Source: Aphelocoma coerulescens (taxonomy: Eukaryota > Chordata > Aves > Passeriformes > Corvidae). From it: 64,000 nucleotides of DNA. Positions 13,179 to 25,322 of this stretch are shown in pieces. Location of the stretch: the NCBI RefSeq assembly GCF_041296385.1, contig NC_091020.1, forward strand, positions 27,337,001-27,401,000. The letters run 5' to 3'. Position numbers and translations under genes: made by a program. Each line of letters starts with the position of its first letter. Within the stretch, counting starts at the first letter, position 1. The notes beneath the pieces are model-generated. The model did no database searches, was not told the origin of the DNA, and saw nothing but the letters and a program-made list of their open reading frames with translations.

Positions 13179-13462
13179 TGTTTTCCCTTTGACAGATTAC
13201 CTCTGTCAACCAATGGCTCCTCCTTGTCAGAGGGGTGGTATTAGTTGAGATAAGAGTCATGGAGCTTACGGGGGTATGGCTATGGGGGCTGGGCTGTTTG
13301 TTGCAACTGGGGTTTTTAAAATCTGCCTTGAAACCAAGGTACAAGTAAAACATAAAAAAATACATCCAACACATCTTGAAACACTTGTAAAAGTATACAG
13401 TAAACACAGGAAGACCATAAAAACTTGATCTGTGTACCTGGGCTGATGGGTTAATTTTAACA

Positions 13463-16400
13463 TTCAATTTAAAAATATTAAGCTCAAATTAATTAAAGCA
13501 CTTAATATGCAAAGACCAAGCACAAATAGGGATTTCATGTATGACACAGTTTGTGTTCCAGGTCATAAGTACTCAGCTTGAATTTTTTGCCACTCCTCAT
13601 ATGCTTAAAATTAACCATATGTTTAAGTGCTTTCAGGTTGGAAATGCTAACAAATAGGCAGCATCAAACTTCAGGCTAACAAACGCGTGTAGAGTCTTAT
13701 CTTCTTATAGGAAATAACTGGCAGAGCCTTTCAGCCCTGAAAGTTACTTCTCTCAATAGACTAGAGTATGTTGTTCTGATTAACAAACCACAAGATGGAT
13801 TTCTTCCCAAACATCTGATGCCATATGAATAATTTTCTTAATCAAAACAAATAAGCAGGAAGCACATATTTTACCATTGTTGCAATGATAACTATGAATT
13901 ATTGCATATTTCACTCAACTGCTCTTGTGGTTTTGTACAGTTCTAGGAAATACATGAAGAAATCATTCTGGAGATAGCTTTAATGCAATACTATAGAAGT
14001 TTGGATTCAGCTGACTACCAGGTGCTGAGTCATAAAGAGGGACATGTTTCAGAGGTAATGGAGTTTGTAGGATTCAGTATTTATCCTTATTCAAAATCAC
14101 TGATTTATATCACCAATGATTCTTGCTTGTCCAGGACCACTGTCAGTTCTAATTTCTGGTCAATGTGGAGGAGCATCTGACCCTGTCACAGCAACAGCAC
14201 CAGCTGGTGCAGGTCTTAGGGCAGGAAAGAGAGTGAAAAACCAGCCAGTGCTCATCGGGGGAAAAGCTGTGCTGAGAGTCTGGAGAGTGAATAAGGGAAA
14301 AAACGGTCAGACTTCTAACATTCATTGATTAAATCCTGCCCAGTCTCTTCATGGAGCACAGCTGTCTGCTGTAAAAGTAAAAAGCCAGCACAGAGCAACA
14401 GCAGAACCGTGCAGGGGGAAGTGCAGCTGTACAGCTTCAACAAATCTGGTGGCAAATGTGCGTGTCAAGGCACGGAGCTCTGGGCTCCCCCAGGTGCTCC
14501 CGGGGCTCTGAGCTTGGTCTTTGTCACCGAGCTGCGGCTGCCAGGGAAGCAGCTGCTGGAAGGATGGATGGAGTGTTTGGCTCCACCTGCAGTTAGTGTA
14601 GGATTCAAACCGTGTCACTGGCTGGCTGGGTTCCTCTCACGCACTCTGTACGTGCACACAAACAAAACGACGACGATGGCAAAACACAAGATGGGAAGTG
14701 CAGCTGTCAGGCATTTCTTGGTTCACACAAGGGAAATGGAGAGTAGCCAAGAGAATTGAGAAAAGGAGGGCGAATCCCTGATAAAGAAAACCAAAGTAGA
14801 CAGAAGTACTAAATACAGGAGGCCTTTTAAGGCTTGAGAAAGTGTAAGGAAAAGAAAATGGCGTGGAGGCAGGGGAAGAAAAAAGAGAGAGGAAAACCAG
14901 AGAGAAGCTGTGGAGTTATTGATGCTGCAGGATCACAGATCTAATGGCTGTGTGCTAACTGTGCTCGGTTTATAATAAGCACCGAAGCATCTGCATTCAG
15001 ATGAGCTAAGAACACGTTCCATAGCAGTTGTTAGGGAATGTTGTTTTCCTAGTGAGATATTTAGTGACAGGAGATGAGCTAGTGGTCTCTGTCTCCACCT
15101 TCTAACAGAAATGAATTGCTGCAAAACCAGAAGTCGTGAAATTCCCAGCTGATCTGCTCAATCTTTTTTTAATTTCTGCTGGAGAGTTGTGAAACCAAGC
15201 TCTCAGAGTAAAGTGGGAGTGAGGCCAGTAGCTGTGGGCAACTGGAAGGACAGGAAGGAGAAAATCACTCTGGTGGCTAACTGTGGGCATGTGCAAAAGG
15301 AATAATTTACAACTACAAAGTGTTGTAGTGGCTTCTAAAATATGTATCTGACAAAAAGGCTATTTAAAATAAAAGGCATTTGCTAGTTCTGGAACAAAGC
15401 AGCAACATAAGTTCAGAGACAGCTGTGAGGACCACAGAAGGTTTACCTTGCTAGGCTTCCATGTGCAACACACAGACAAAGGGAAAAGAGGACTGGAGGA
15501 CCTGCAGTTATCCTTTCTGTATGGGGCTGCTGAAGCTGCATTCCTGAAGGAGGAAAGGTGCAGAAGTCAAGAGTGAAAGAGAAGCAGTCTGTCTTGAGCA
15601 AGAAGATGAAGAGCTGACTTGCAGGGAGCCTCTTGGTGTAGAGCTGGACCCATCTGGTACTTGACTGCCACGTTGAACCTGAAGACTTGTCAGCTGGTGG
15701 AGGATGCTGAGTTCCTTTCGCAGCAGTGCATGTCTCTGATTCTCTTTTTTAAGTCTTCAACTTGGCAACTGAGAATGTAATTAAGCTTTCACTGTGCTAG
15801 AGTAGTTTTTGTCTCTAAGTTTGGCTAGGCACATGCCTGTGCACAGGTCAGTCCAAGGCTCCTCTGGAAGCAATGAATCCATGTAAGGTGGTGTGTGCAG
15901 ACAGCAAACCAGCCCACCCTAGGAAGTGACCATGGCACAGTTACAGCCATCAGGGCTGATCCACCAGCCTGGGATTAGTATTGGCAATGACAGTTCACAG
16001 ACAGGAATTCCTCAAATTTACCCACCTGTCCATCTTAGGTTATGGATAAGCTTTTGGGAGATTGCTCAGTATGCCTTTGTGACCCAAATTGTCTCACCTA
16101 ATAGAGACAGCCTCACAGGCTAAAGTAGATGGCAGCATTATTAGGGAAAAAAACAGGGAGATTTTGAAATGGGACCTGATTCCTGGTACTCCAAGATCAG
16201 TTTTGAAGAGGAAAATGTGTACCAATCTGTCCTCTACAAGGTGAGCCACTTCTGTCCCTGCCATTTGCATGAGCATGAAAATTGGAACTCCTTATCATGT
16301 ACTGAAATGCACCTATCTCCCTCCTGTCCTCCCATCCCTGGGTTCTCAGTTCTGAATGCTGAGTTCTTTCAGTCACTTATCTGGCAGGTACATGAAATGC

Positions 16401-18894
16401 AGCATTAGTTCAAGGACACATACTAATAAAATAAACATATCACAAAAGGCAACACCTGGTCAATATGCTTAACCTTTTCTGTAGCAGATAAGCTTGGAAG
16501 GAACTGATGAAGCAACAACTACTGTTACATTTACAGAGTAGTAGCACGTTACTGAGCGACTCAGATGAAAAGGATTCATCCCCAGTCAGTCCTCCTTTGC
16601 TGTTATTACGCTCCAGGGAAGTGCACTTTTATTCAACTGCCTGTGAAACCTGGGGTCTAAAGTGCCACAAATTGGCCACTGGCAGTCCCATTAAGAGGCA
16701 TAAGTGCATATTACTCATTTTATAGTTTGTGTGTAATTTGAGCCTTTCAAATTTCCCTTGAAAGCCTTAGCTTAGTTGCATATCATCACCTGAAGTAAAG
16801 GGGATGAAGTTCAGGGGAGTTTTGCTGTTGGACTGGTTGCTGTAAGGTGTTGTTGGGTCTGGAAGTGTACATGCATTCAGGACAAAACTACCAGGGGCTG
16901 TGAAGGTGTGGTGGGGAAATATCATGGCTGTTGGTGACTATTGACATGGCTATTGTGTTAGATGGACTATTTCTCCAAACCAGTGTGGTTGTCAGCTCAT
17001 GTGATGACAGCATATGGCAGCTTCAGGAAGGGAAAAGCAAGACCTTTTATGGGGACGTAAGTGCCTAAAATATATGTCCTTGCTCAGACTGTACATGCTA
17101 CAACTCTCCTCATCTCTGACTATACAAATTCTGAAGGACCCTGATCACCCTGGCATGAATTATTGTGAGGAACAGAATGACTGCTTAAAAACAAGAAAAT
17201 ATGTCTGTGGCCCAAGATCCTTTTCAAGCAACTCACTGTTTCCTTGTTTCCTTCTTCACTGTGTTGCCTGCTGCCTCCCAAACACTGCAGATAGCGTCTA
17301 ATTCCATTAGCTCTGCGTATGAGTGCTTAAACTGCCCACTAGCATCCTGTCACTAGGAACAAACTTCCCTAAGGTGAATTATTACACAATTATGGAAGTT
17401 TTGTAACCTTTTCTGAGACATTCAGTGCTGGTCACTTAGTGCAGACAGGGCTTTGATTGATAGAGACTAATGGCAGGGCAATGTGAAGGAGGATCTTGGA
17501 GCTGTCTTGAATAGGAAAGCAGGAGTACTAAGTAGCTAGCACAGAAATAAAGCCACAGGTTTCGCTTTTTGTCTTGAAGAAACTGCAATTTAATATCAGT
17601 TGGGATGTAGTTTATGAAGGCAATGAAGAAATCAGAGAGAGCAATAGGATCTGGACAAGGCTGGAGCAAAGAGGCACTGGGCAAATTCTCTTTCCTGTTT
17701 CCTGGTGGATGTGTATCATGTCAGTTACCGATACCATAATTACAGATATGAGGTGTGGAACCAACAGAAGGAAACAGGGTTTCCTGTAGTGTTAAGTATG
17801 TTACCAGACTGGAAAACTTAAGGAATCCAAGAAACATTTTGGGTCTTGCTACCTGTCTTTTTGATCACAATATATCTGGTATTAAAATAGGTCATGGCTC
17901 TGCTACACAAAATGCTGTGCAAACATACCACAGCAGACCTTCAGCTAAACTGTCATGGAAAATCAATTTAATACTTCTCTTCCAGCTTTGTGATACTTTT
18001 GACCTGGACAGATTTCTCAAACTGTGTAAAGGAATGGTATAGTGAGATGTGGGGAGAAGTGACATGCAACAGACAGCAACTCATGGGCATTTTTTACCTT
18101 GTCAGAAAAAAGTCATAGAGTTCACCTCCTTAGGAAGCATAATTTCTCTTTAGGTTTTGAGGGAATTGAGTGATTTGGGAATGTTGTGGAAAGATGGGTG
18201 GTTGCTGACAGTGGTTTTGCTATTGCGTGTATGTGAATGAGATTTCCAGTTCAGATTGTTCTAGGTTCATTGACCATCAGTGGTGTTAATATTGAACAAT
18301 TTTACCAGTGGGAAAAAGGGAGGGAAGGCCTGTGTTTAAAAGAAACAAAAAAGAAAAATTGGAGATATAAACTAGCTACATGCAACTGAGCCCTTTGTGT
18401 GGTATCCCCTGTCATATAAAATATCACAAAACTCTTCTTTATGGATGTTGAGAGATTTATGAGAGGGAGTGAGTTGGAAACAGGGCAGGAAGTTACAGAT
18501 TGTGAAGTCTTGCTGAATTATTGGGGAATACAGTTCACATCTCTTGCTTTCCCAAAGTCCTTCGTGGAGTGACAAATGGCATACTTCTGTTTCTTCTGTT
18601 GGAACCTGGTCTCTGTCAATTAAGTGTGTAAAGAAAATCGGCAGGGATCCTGGTAACACTGGGCAGTGTCCAGATTTGCAATTGAAGCAATGTACATGCA
18701 AAAGAGGAGGGATGAATATCAATCAAGAATTCCTCTTGCCTGATTTTAAATTACATTTCTGTGTATCAGATTCTCCTGGGTACAGCTAATCTAGAAAACA
18801 ATGTAGCCTTCGTATCACTTGGACAACAGCAAAATAGCACAAAGGGAATCGAGAGCCTGATCTACAGAAGAAGTAAAGGACTAAAACATGTCCT
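13463..18894. other. Unique sequence, no gene seen
   Basis: Nothing in this interval is recognisable as a coding exon or repeat. The largest open frame is 144 codons (14325-14759, plus strand) in a slightly GC-richer patch with scattered CpG around 14460-14680 and no recognisable domain. The patch is too CpG-poor to call an island. Confidence 0.5.
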
Positions 18895-19155
18895 TAAGTG
18901 CCACATCCACACATCTTCTAAATACCTCCACGTATTTAGACTCCACCACTTCCCTGGGCAGCCTGTTCTAATGCCTGACAACCCTTTTGGTAAAGAGGTT
19001 TTCTTAATATTCAGTCTAAACAGACAAGATATTCTATTCCATAGCCTTTCCTGGGACTGAGGTCAGACTGACAGGTCTGTAGTTCCCTGAATCCTCCTTG
19101 CAACCCTTCTTATAGATGGCCATCACATTTGCTAACTTCAGACTCACTCTGGACA
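18895..19155 (-). mobile_element. CR1 LINE remnant, minus strand
   Basis: The plus strand reads GTGCCACATCCACACATCTT, then CTCCACCACTTCCCTGGGCA and CTGTTCTAATGCCTGACAAC, the antisense of the well-known CR1 3' region. A second block from about 19043 reads AGGTCAGACTGACAGGTCTG followed by TAGTTCCCTGAATCCTCCTT, also CR1-like. A short poorly matching join at about 19023-19042 means the two blocks may come from one copy with an internal deletion or from two copies. Old and 5'-truncated, with no coding capacity. Confidence 0.8.
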
Positions 19156-21034
19156 GTAAAAGAGAAAGGCAAGAGAACACCATGGCCTTCAGTATTGCAA
19201 TCTGGAAAACAAAATAATAATAAAAAAGGGATTAAAGTGATAATTTTTAGTTGACCGACTTTGTAAAGCTACGGTCATCTAATGGGGAACCTGAATTTCG
19301 TGGATAGAGTCTGTATGCTGCTCTGGGGTTGATGGATTGAATAACTGACAGAAAATGAAAATACAGTTGTGTGTGGGATGATAAAGTACATGGTCAGTCT
19401 CTGGCACCCCAATTTTTTTTGATATTGCTCCAATCCCACCAACACACTTCTGAGGGAAGCTTTGTCTTCATCCCTCGCTCCTGCAGGAGAGCAGGCTGGT
19501 ACGTGTGAGTCAGACCAATTCTGGTAAGTCAGCTTGGATCAGATATGGGGCAGAAAAAAGCTGCTCCTCCTGGAGCACAGTGTTATCTGGTGGGTACAGC
19601 TACATTAAAGAGATATAGGCATTCTGGTCAGGAGATTTATTAACTCTTCTTCTCCCCAGGCTTCATCTCATGGGGTCTGTATGAAGGCTGTGCTGGCTTC
19701 CCAGGCAGCCTGCTCCTGAAAGGACTCAAGAAGCCAGGGCAGCTGTTTCCTCTCCCGAGGCAGAAAATGCCCTCTCTGACTCTTACAGCCCGGGTTAATC
19801 CAGGAGGTAGCAAATATTAAAAAGTTTTGTAGACCTCTTTAATGTGTAGATGTGGAAACTTGTAAATGATTGGTGTGGGCAAATGGGGTCATCAAGGTAG
19901 TACCCGTGAGATCTGGCTCAGAAGCTGCATCAGCATGGATACCACAGCCAAGGACAGAGCTTCCCTCTTGCTTGCCTTCCTATTTCTACCAGCCAGAGTG
20001 CTCTGAATCATGGGAGAAGCAGAAATTTTTGGAGATATCCTACAAGCCATACCAGAACAGAAATATATGAGATGTTTAATACAGAATAAGCTTCAGCACA
20101 GCTGCAGACTCATCAATGATTATGTTCTTGGCTCTCATTTTGTAGGCAGACCTTTAAAGTCAGCTTTGGTTTATTTGACATAATTACTGTAATAGTACCC
20201 ATCAGCCTGTTAATGTAGAAAGCTCAGGTATCTGGCATTCAGGTCAATATGTCATACATAGCTATTCCCTATTTTTGCACACTGCTTGTTAGTATAACGC
20301 TCAGGAATGGACTAATGTCATGTAAATAATTTCATCAGGGCAAGATTATTAGATCTACTCACCCCCAAACTCACATTATTTTTAAAAGCCATATTTCAAT
20401 TCATAGGAAGCAGAGAAGACTGCACACATAAAAGGCTGCCTCACTGCCAATCTGGAGTTTTTAAGAAAGTAACCCTTTGGGAGGGTCTAACCTCATTTGT
20501 AATTTCTTTGTCTCCAGTTCAGTGGAGCATGAAAAAGATACTTCCTCTCCCAACCAAGCACACAGGTGGAAGCTAACTCAGGGAAAAGCAGCCCACAATA
20601 GTCTCACAGGCCTGGGTGCTGAACGCTGTGGCCTTATCTTAGTGTCCACATTAACAATCCAGTCCCTACCAAGAATTTAATATGTTAGTCAATGCTCATC
20701 TCAGTTAGGTTTATAGAGCTATGGAGACTTTAAACTGGTCCATAAATTCTTTTCCCTAAGTCATTGTTAAGACTCTTAGTGGTAGGAAATTATTTGGCTT
20801 CTCTGTTTCAGACCTTTTCCACTAGGGTCCTGTAATTTTTGGTTGCCTTTTACTTACATTTTCTACAGAATATTTTCCATTTTACTACAGAAATATTTCC
20901 TTTTTTTGCATAAACAATTGAGTGGAAGTTTTCTCATTATTCTGGAAGAGGCATCAATACCATTGCCTTTTTTATGCAAAGGAAAAAATCAGTCAAGGGA
21001 GAGGTTAAATGACTTGTTTTGGTTTGTGTTACAG
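19156..21034. other. Unique sequence, no gene seen
   Basis: Only short open frames (up to about 67 codons). No repeat family recognised. Confidence 0.55.
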
Positions 21035-21237
21035 TGGTGATGAGTATGCTGGCAGATGTGACCTTGGAGACCAATGTTCTGGGCACCCTGGAGTCCCACA
21101 GGAGCAGAGGAAAAGGACCAAGCACGAGACGCTGTCTCTTGGGCTTTGGACTGTCTCATGTCATAGGCTGCCCTATGCCTGCAATGAGCTGTGCACACCA
21201 GAAGATGCTTAAATATCCACATATCTCATACTGCAGG
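21035..21237 (+). other. Candidate internal exon (low confidence)
   Basis: A 203-base segment is preceded by GGTTTGTGTTACAG (acceptor-like) and followed by GTAAGG (donor-like). One forward frame is open across the whole segment, with no stop from 21019 to 21258, reading in part MLADVTLETNVLGTLES. A second frame, open until 21212, contains a cysteine-bearing stretch, CDLGDQCSGHPGVPQEQ. I recognise no family in either. GC is a little higher than in the flanks. A length of 203 bases, both splice sites and a full open frame make this the better of the two exon candidates, but one such case per 64 kb is compatible with chance. Confidence 0.15.
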
Positions 21238-24200
21238 GTAAGGTACCTTTGTAGTGCCTGATTTCTTCTGTATGAGTTATAATCCTGCTCAAAAAAAATG
21301 CCTTGAAATTGAATTCGCACTGGGAGGAGGCAAGAAGTTGGAGGAGTACAGACACCTGTGTGTATCCCAACTAAATGTGCCTACAGGATATTCTAAGGGA
21401 GTACAGAATATGTGCCCAGAGACAAGAAAAAGACATTTTGTTGCTATTATTATTTTTATTGTTATGGTTATTACCAGGTATTAGTTTATTTTACTTATGA
21501 ATTCTTCCATCAGTCCTTTTGGACTACCTCTGTTCCTGTGTAGGTGTGTCCATCAGCTCAGGGCATGGTCAGAGGATTGCTGTCAGATGCTCCACATGTG
21601 GGAAGAGATCAGAAACTTGGAGAGTGGTGAACAAGCAATAAAAAGTCAAGGTAAACACTTCAGTGTCTTTTGAAGAGTCCTGGCTGAAAACTGGTGTGTA
21701 GGGTGAGGACTTTATCAAAGAGCAGATCATCATCATTATACTTCAGTTCAAAATATGGCAGGGCCCCAGTGTTTTCAGCTCCCATTAGCTGAACTTGTGA
21801 TAAGATGATAGCTGACTATTTAGAGTGACTTGAAAGGCTTTTTTGAAGTATTTGGGACTGAAAACTTTGGCACAATTTCCTTCTCACATGGACATGGTTA
21901 TGGGGCTTCATAGCCTGCCTTATTTCAAGATTTTTTAATACCCTCATAATTACATTAAATTGGCCAGGAAAAAGGCTGAAGTTGAGGATATGAAGACCTG
22001 CCAACTCTGCACAATCCTGGGTGCAAGCCTGATTTATTGTCATTCCAAGTTTGCCTTGGTTTCATTGCATTTTCAATATGGAACAAAGTTATTTCTGTAC
22101 TTTAATGTGTTTTGTTTTTTTTTAAATAGAGCTAATTTGTGTTGTGTAAGAGGAAGTTTTATGATGCAGACGTGTTATATTGCCATCTCTATAACAGGAA
22201 TCCAGACCTATTAATCAAAATTGTCCAAATGTAGTGAGCAAAGGGTAGAAAATGGGGAAAGGAACAGATAGAGCCACAGCTGCCTCTCTGCTTCAGAGAG
22301 CATGCAACTGTCCCAAATACAATGATCAAACAAAAATCTTCACATTCACTACGATTTGATATAGGCTAAATTCCCTCTAGGCTTAGATACCCATCAGATT
22401 GCATCAGTTTTTTAATCTCTGCTGCAACAGGAAACCTTGATTTGATTTCCAAGGGATTTGAGTTTGTGTTCCTTCTAAATTAAGTTGAGTGTTAGGGCCA
22501 CTGAAAACTGCAACTGAACTCTTCCATCCTCCTCCATTCAATTTCATGCCTCCAATTTCTGTGTTTCTAATGAAAGGGATGTTTACTACCAGGCATCTCA
22601 TTTGAACTGATTTGGAAAGTTGCTGAGAAATTTAAGTTGCAAAACATTTGATATGAATGATTTTTTTCTCCATCAAAGAGATTTTATGTCAGAATCGAAG
22701 ACAAGTCTCTGCTTTTGGTCTTCCTAATTACTGGATGTTAGACATTAAACATTGAACTGGAAATCCAATTACATGATTATTAATCAGATGCATTTTTTTC
22801 AACTTGGGGAAAAAAAGGCCAAGTGAAACATGAGAGTCCACTGGGAACCACCAATTAAAGCAATTAAAAAAGGATGTGGAATTGTTAATTTTTACACTTG
22901 GCTAGAAAGTTGATTGACTGGGCTTGACTCTCCTGGGAGTGGGTGTGCTGGGCAGTTTTTTATTTGCTTCTTGATATCAAATGCTTCTCTTTCCTTATGA
23001 AAAAGAATTAATTTTCTTTGCAGGAAAATTTACCTATTGTGATATGGGTAGCTGATCAAGTTTAAAATGTTTGATCAGGTTAAGCGATGCCTGTCATTTA
23101 ACATTTCCACTCACGGGGAGAAGCACATATTCCCTCCACTCTTATTCTGCAGACCGAATTTCTGACAGCTGAAGTGTAGCCAGTAAATTTCTTTTCCATT
23201 AGTTGCAAATTGTACAACAATATACTAAAGTAATTACACCATAAATCTTCTTGCCTTGAAGTTAGGCTCCGCAGTACACACTCATAAAATAGTGCAGTAG
23301 CAAATAAAATCACTGTATCTGAGTATATTTGTCTTGCAACAATTTTTCTGGAGGTGGTCTATAACTTTGACAAATGCAAATTAAGGAGGAACTGAAAAGA
23401 ATTCAGTGTTTCTTAGTTTGTATAAGAGAGGGGCTATAGTTCTTCAATAGTTAGGGCTACTTTGGAGCTGCATATGGGTCAAAGCAAAGATTGTTGCCAA
23501 CAGTCTCCTTAGATGTGCATTATGAACTGAATATAATATTCCCTGGATCATCCAGGGTATGGTGAGTCTTGTTGAATATCTGAGTTCAAGACAGACTGTG
23601 TTGAAGCACCTTAGGAGCGTACCCAGTGCAGACAGAATACCTCTAGGATAAATCTAACCATTGCATGGCTCTAAAATGCTTTGAATGTCAGGGAAATACA
23701 AATGAGAATATTTGCACAAAAAGAAGTAGATGCCAATACATCTATTTTTCTTAGATCCCTAGAAAAGGATAGACAGGTAATGTACCTAAAGCACTCCCTT
23801 GGTACCTGAATGTGAACAAGTGTCATTTAGCATTCACCACTGTGTTGCAAACTGTAGCAATAAAATTATGGTTTCTTGGCAGTTTTGTTCCCAAAGCCAA
23901 GGGCTGCCCTGGAGATAAAGCTGCTTGCAACCCTTCTGATACTCCTTGAATTGTGCAATAGGAAAGTCTCTTCCCTTTTTTGGGGAGAAGATGGCAGCAG
24001 TGGTCCTGTCCCATCCCATCCTCCTTCTCCAGGTGGGCTCCCAGATCCCCAGGTAGCCATATATTGCTGAAGAACTTTGGATCCACCTCTTCCACTGCCA
24101 GGCTGGATTTACAGGAGTGCATAGCAAGTTTAATTTGCTACAGTGTGTATGGATCAGCAGTCAGAACGTGTGAGCTTTGTCTCTCCCCAGAGCAATGTCA

Positions 24201-25297
24201 GTGCTGCCATTCACTCCTCCCAATTAAGGGGCAGCATTTATAGAGTTATTTCCAGGTTATTTGTGGGTCATTTCCAGGACCACCTATTTCTTGTGTTTTG
24301 GTGGCACAGAGGGAGAGGGGGATTCATGGTGGTGATCAGATTGCTGGAGAAAACAGTGCAGGCAAAACTTGCTCTGAAAAAGCCAACAGTGGGGCTTCTG
24401 ATCCTGCATGACACTGCAACCATGGATCAGCCATGGCAGCAGGAGAGCAGCAGTGCCAGGTAAATGGGCTTTGCTGTTCTGTGAGTAACTACCCTCATAT
24501 AGACAGCATCTCTGCCTGGGTCTTGAAAGCTTGAAACAGGCATTTGACTGATTCATCTGGGAACCAGGCATGTACAGGAGCACCAGAGAGATATTTTCTC
24601 TGCACAGGAAGTACATTTGATTATATTCACTATATTTGGTGTGATTTGCTGCACTCAGATATTCAGCTGCAATTAGGTGGTTAGAGACTCATCACTAATC
24701 TTCACTCTGTGCTGTCTGTCAATCTGTTCCCTTACATAGCTTATGGCATTATTCTGAATATTATGATGAGGAAATATCACTGCTTTGGAGTGGTTGCTGA
24801 TGGCAGGATTTCTGTGTGCATCTCCTGTCAATATCTAAATCTCTTATGTTGAAGGCTCTTTAGAGATTTGTCTCTCAAATGAGAATTATTATGTCTCTTG
24901 TCTGATTCAGAGATCTCTCAAAACCCTGCTGAGCTGGTGTCCAGACATTAGGCACCCCCCCCAAATTACTTGTTCCTTGATACCTGAGTATATTCCTTGA
25001 TGAAACCTCTGATTATTTTTTTCCACCTTAGGATTTCTTTGAATGTTCACACTCATTTAAGTTACCTCCTTCTGCTCTCCTCCTTCCTAAAAAGGCTCAT
25101 ATTCTTGTTGCCCTTGTTATAGTTAAAATGCTTTGAGGTTTATTATGCACTCACTGGCCTTCCTGCTTTTCAGTTCATTCTTTCATAAATAACTTTCTAG
25201 AGTCAACATATATTTTTTTGCTTGTAGTAGAGCTGTCTAATCAGTGGAGATCCTATGATCCTATTGTCACTTTTCTACTTCCAAAATTAGAGACCTT
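21238..25297. other. Unique AT-rich sequence, no gene seen
   Basis: Open frames up to 110 codons (24284-24616, minus strand) overlap others on the opposite strand. No domain or repeat is recognisable. The part from 22600 to 23350 is distinctly AT-rich with many ATTA cores, the composition of many vertebrate conserved non-coding elements, but conservation cannot be judged from one sequence. Confidence 0.5.
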
Positions 25298-25322
25298 CCC
25301 CCCCCCCCCCAAAAAAAAAAAA
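25298..25322. repeat. C13/A12 double homopolymer tract
   Basis: Thirteen C are followed directly by twelve A. Adjacent homopolymers of this length are polymorphic and error-prone, so the exact counts may be sequencing or assembly estimates. A shorter C8 run lies at 24955-24962. Confidence 0.9.

Larger units (their letters stand above)
12804..13462 (-). mobile_element. Solo endogenous-retrovirus LTR, minus strand
   Basis: Read on the minus strand, the element begins TGTTAAAATTAACCC and ends CATTCCTCACA, giving the TG...CA termini of an LTR. Order along it: an AT-rich 5' part, two CCAAT boxes, a TATAAA box, a GC-richer R-like segment, an AATAAA signal, then a 40-base tail to the end. The U3 part holds an 11-base tandem repeat of GCCCACAGTYT (13146-13167). 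I see no gag, pol or env remnant on either side, so it is best read as a solo LTR left by LTR-LTR recombination. Flanks (CAGTT on the left, TTCAA on the right) do not match, so the target-site duplication is lost or my ends are off by a few bases. Superfamily not determined. Confidence 0.75.

Noticed and set aside
12904..13467. 187-codon minus-strand open frame, the longest in the window
   Set aside because: It lies almost wholly inside the LTR, runs through its TATA and CCAAT boxes, and has no retroviral protein features.
21048..21090. CDLGDQCSG-type peptide resembling a neuropeptide cysteine motif
   Set aside because: The similarity is limited to a few residues and the remaining cysteine framework of any such family is absent.
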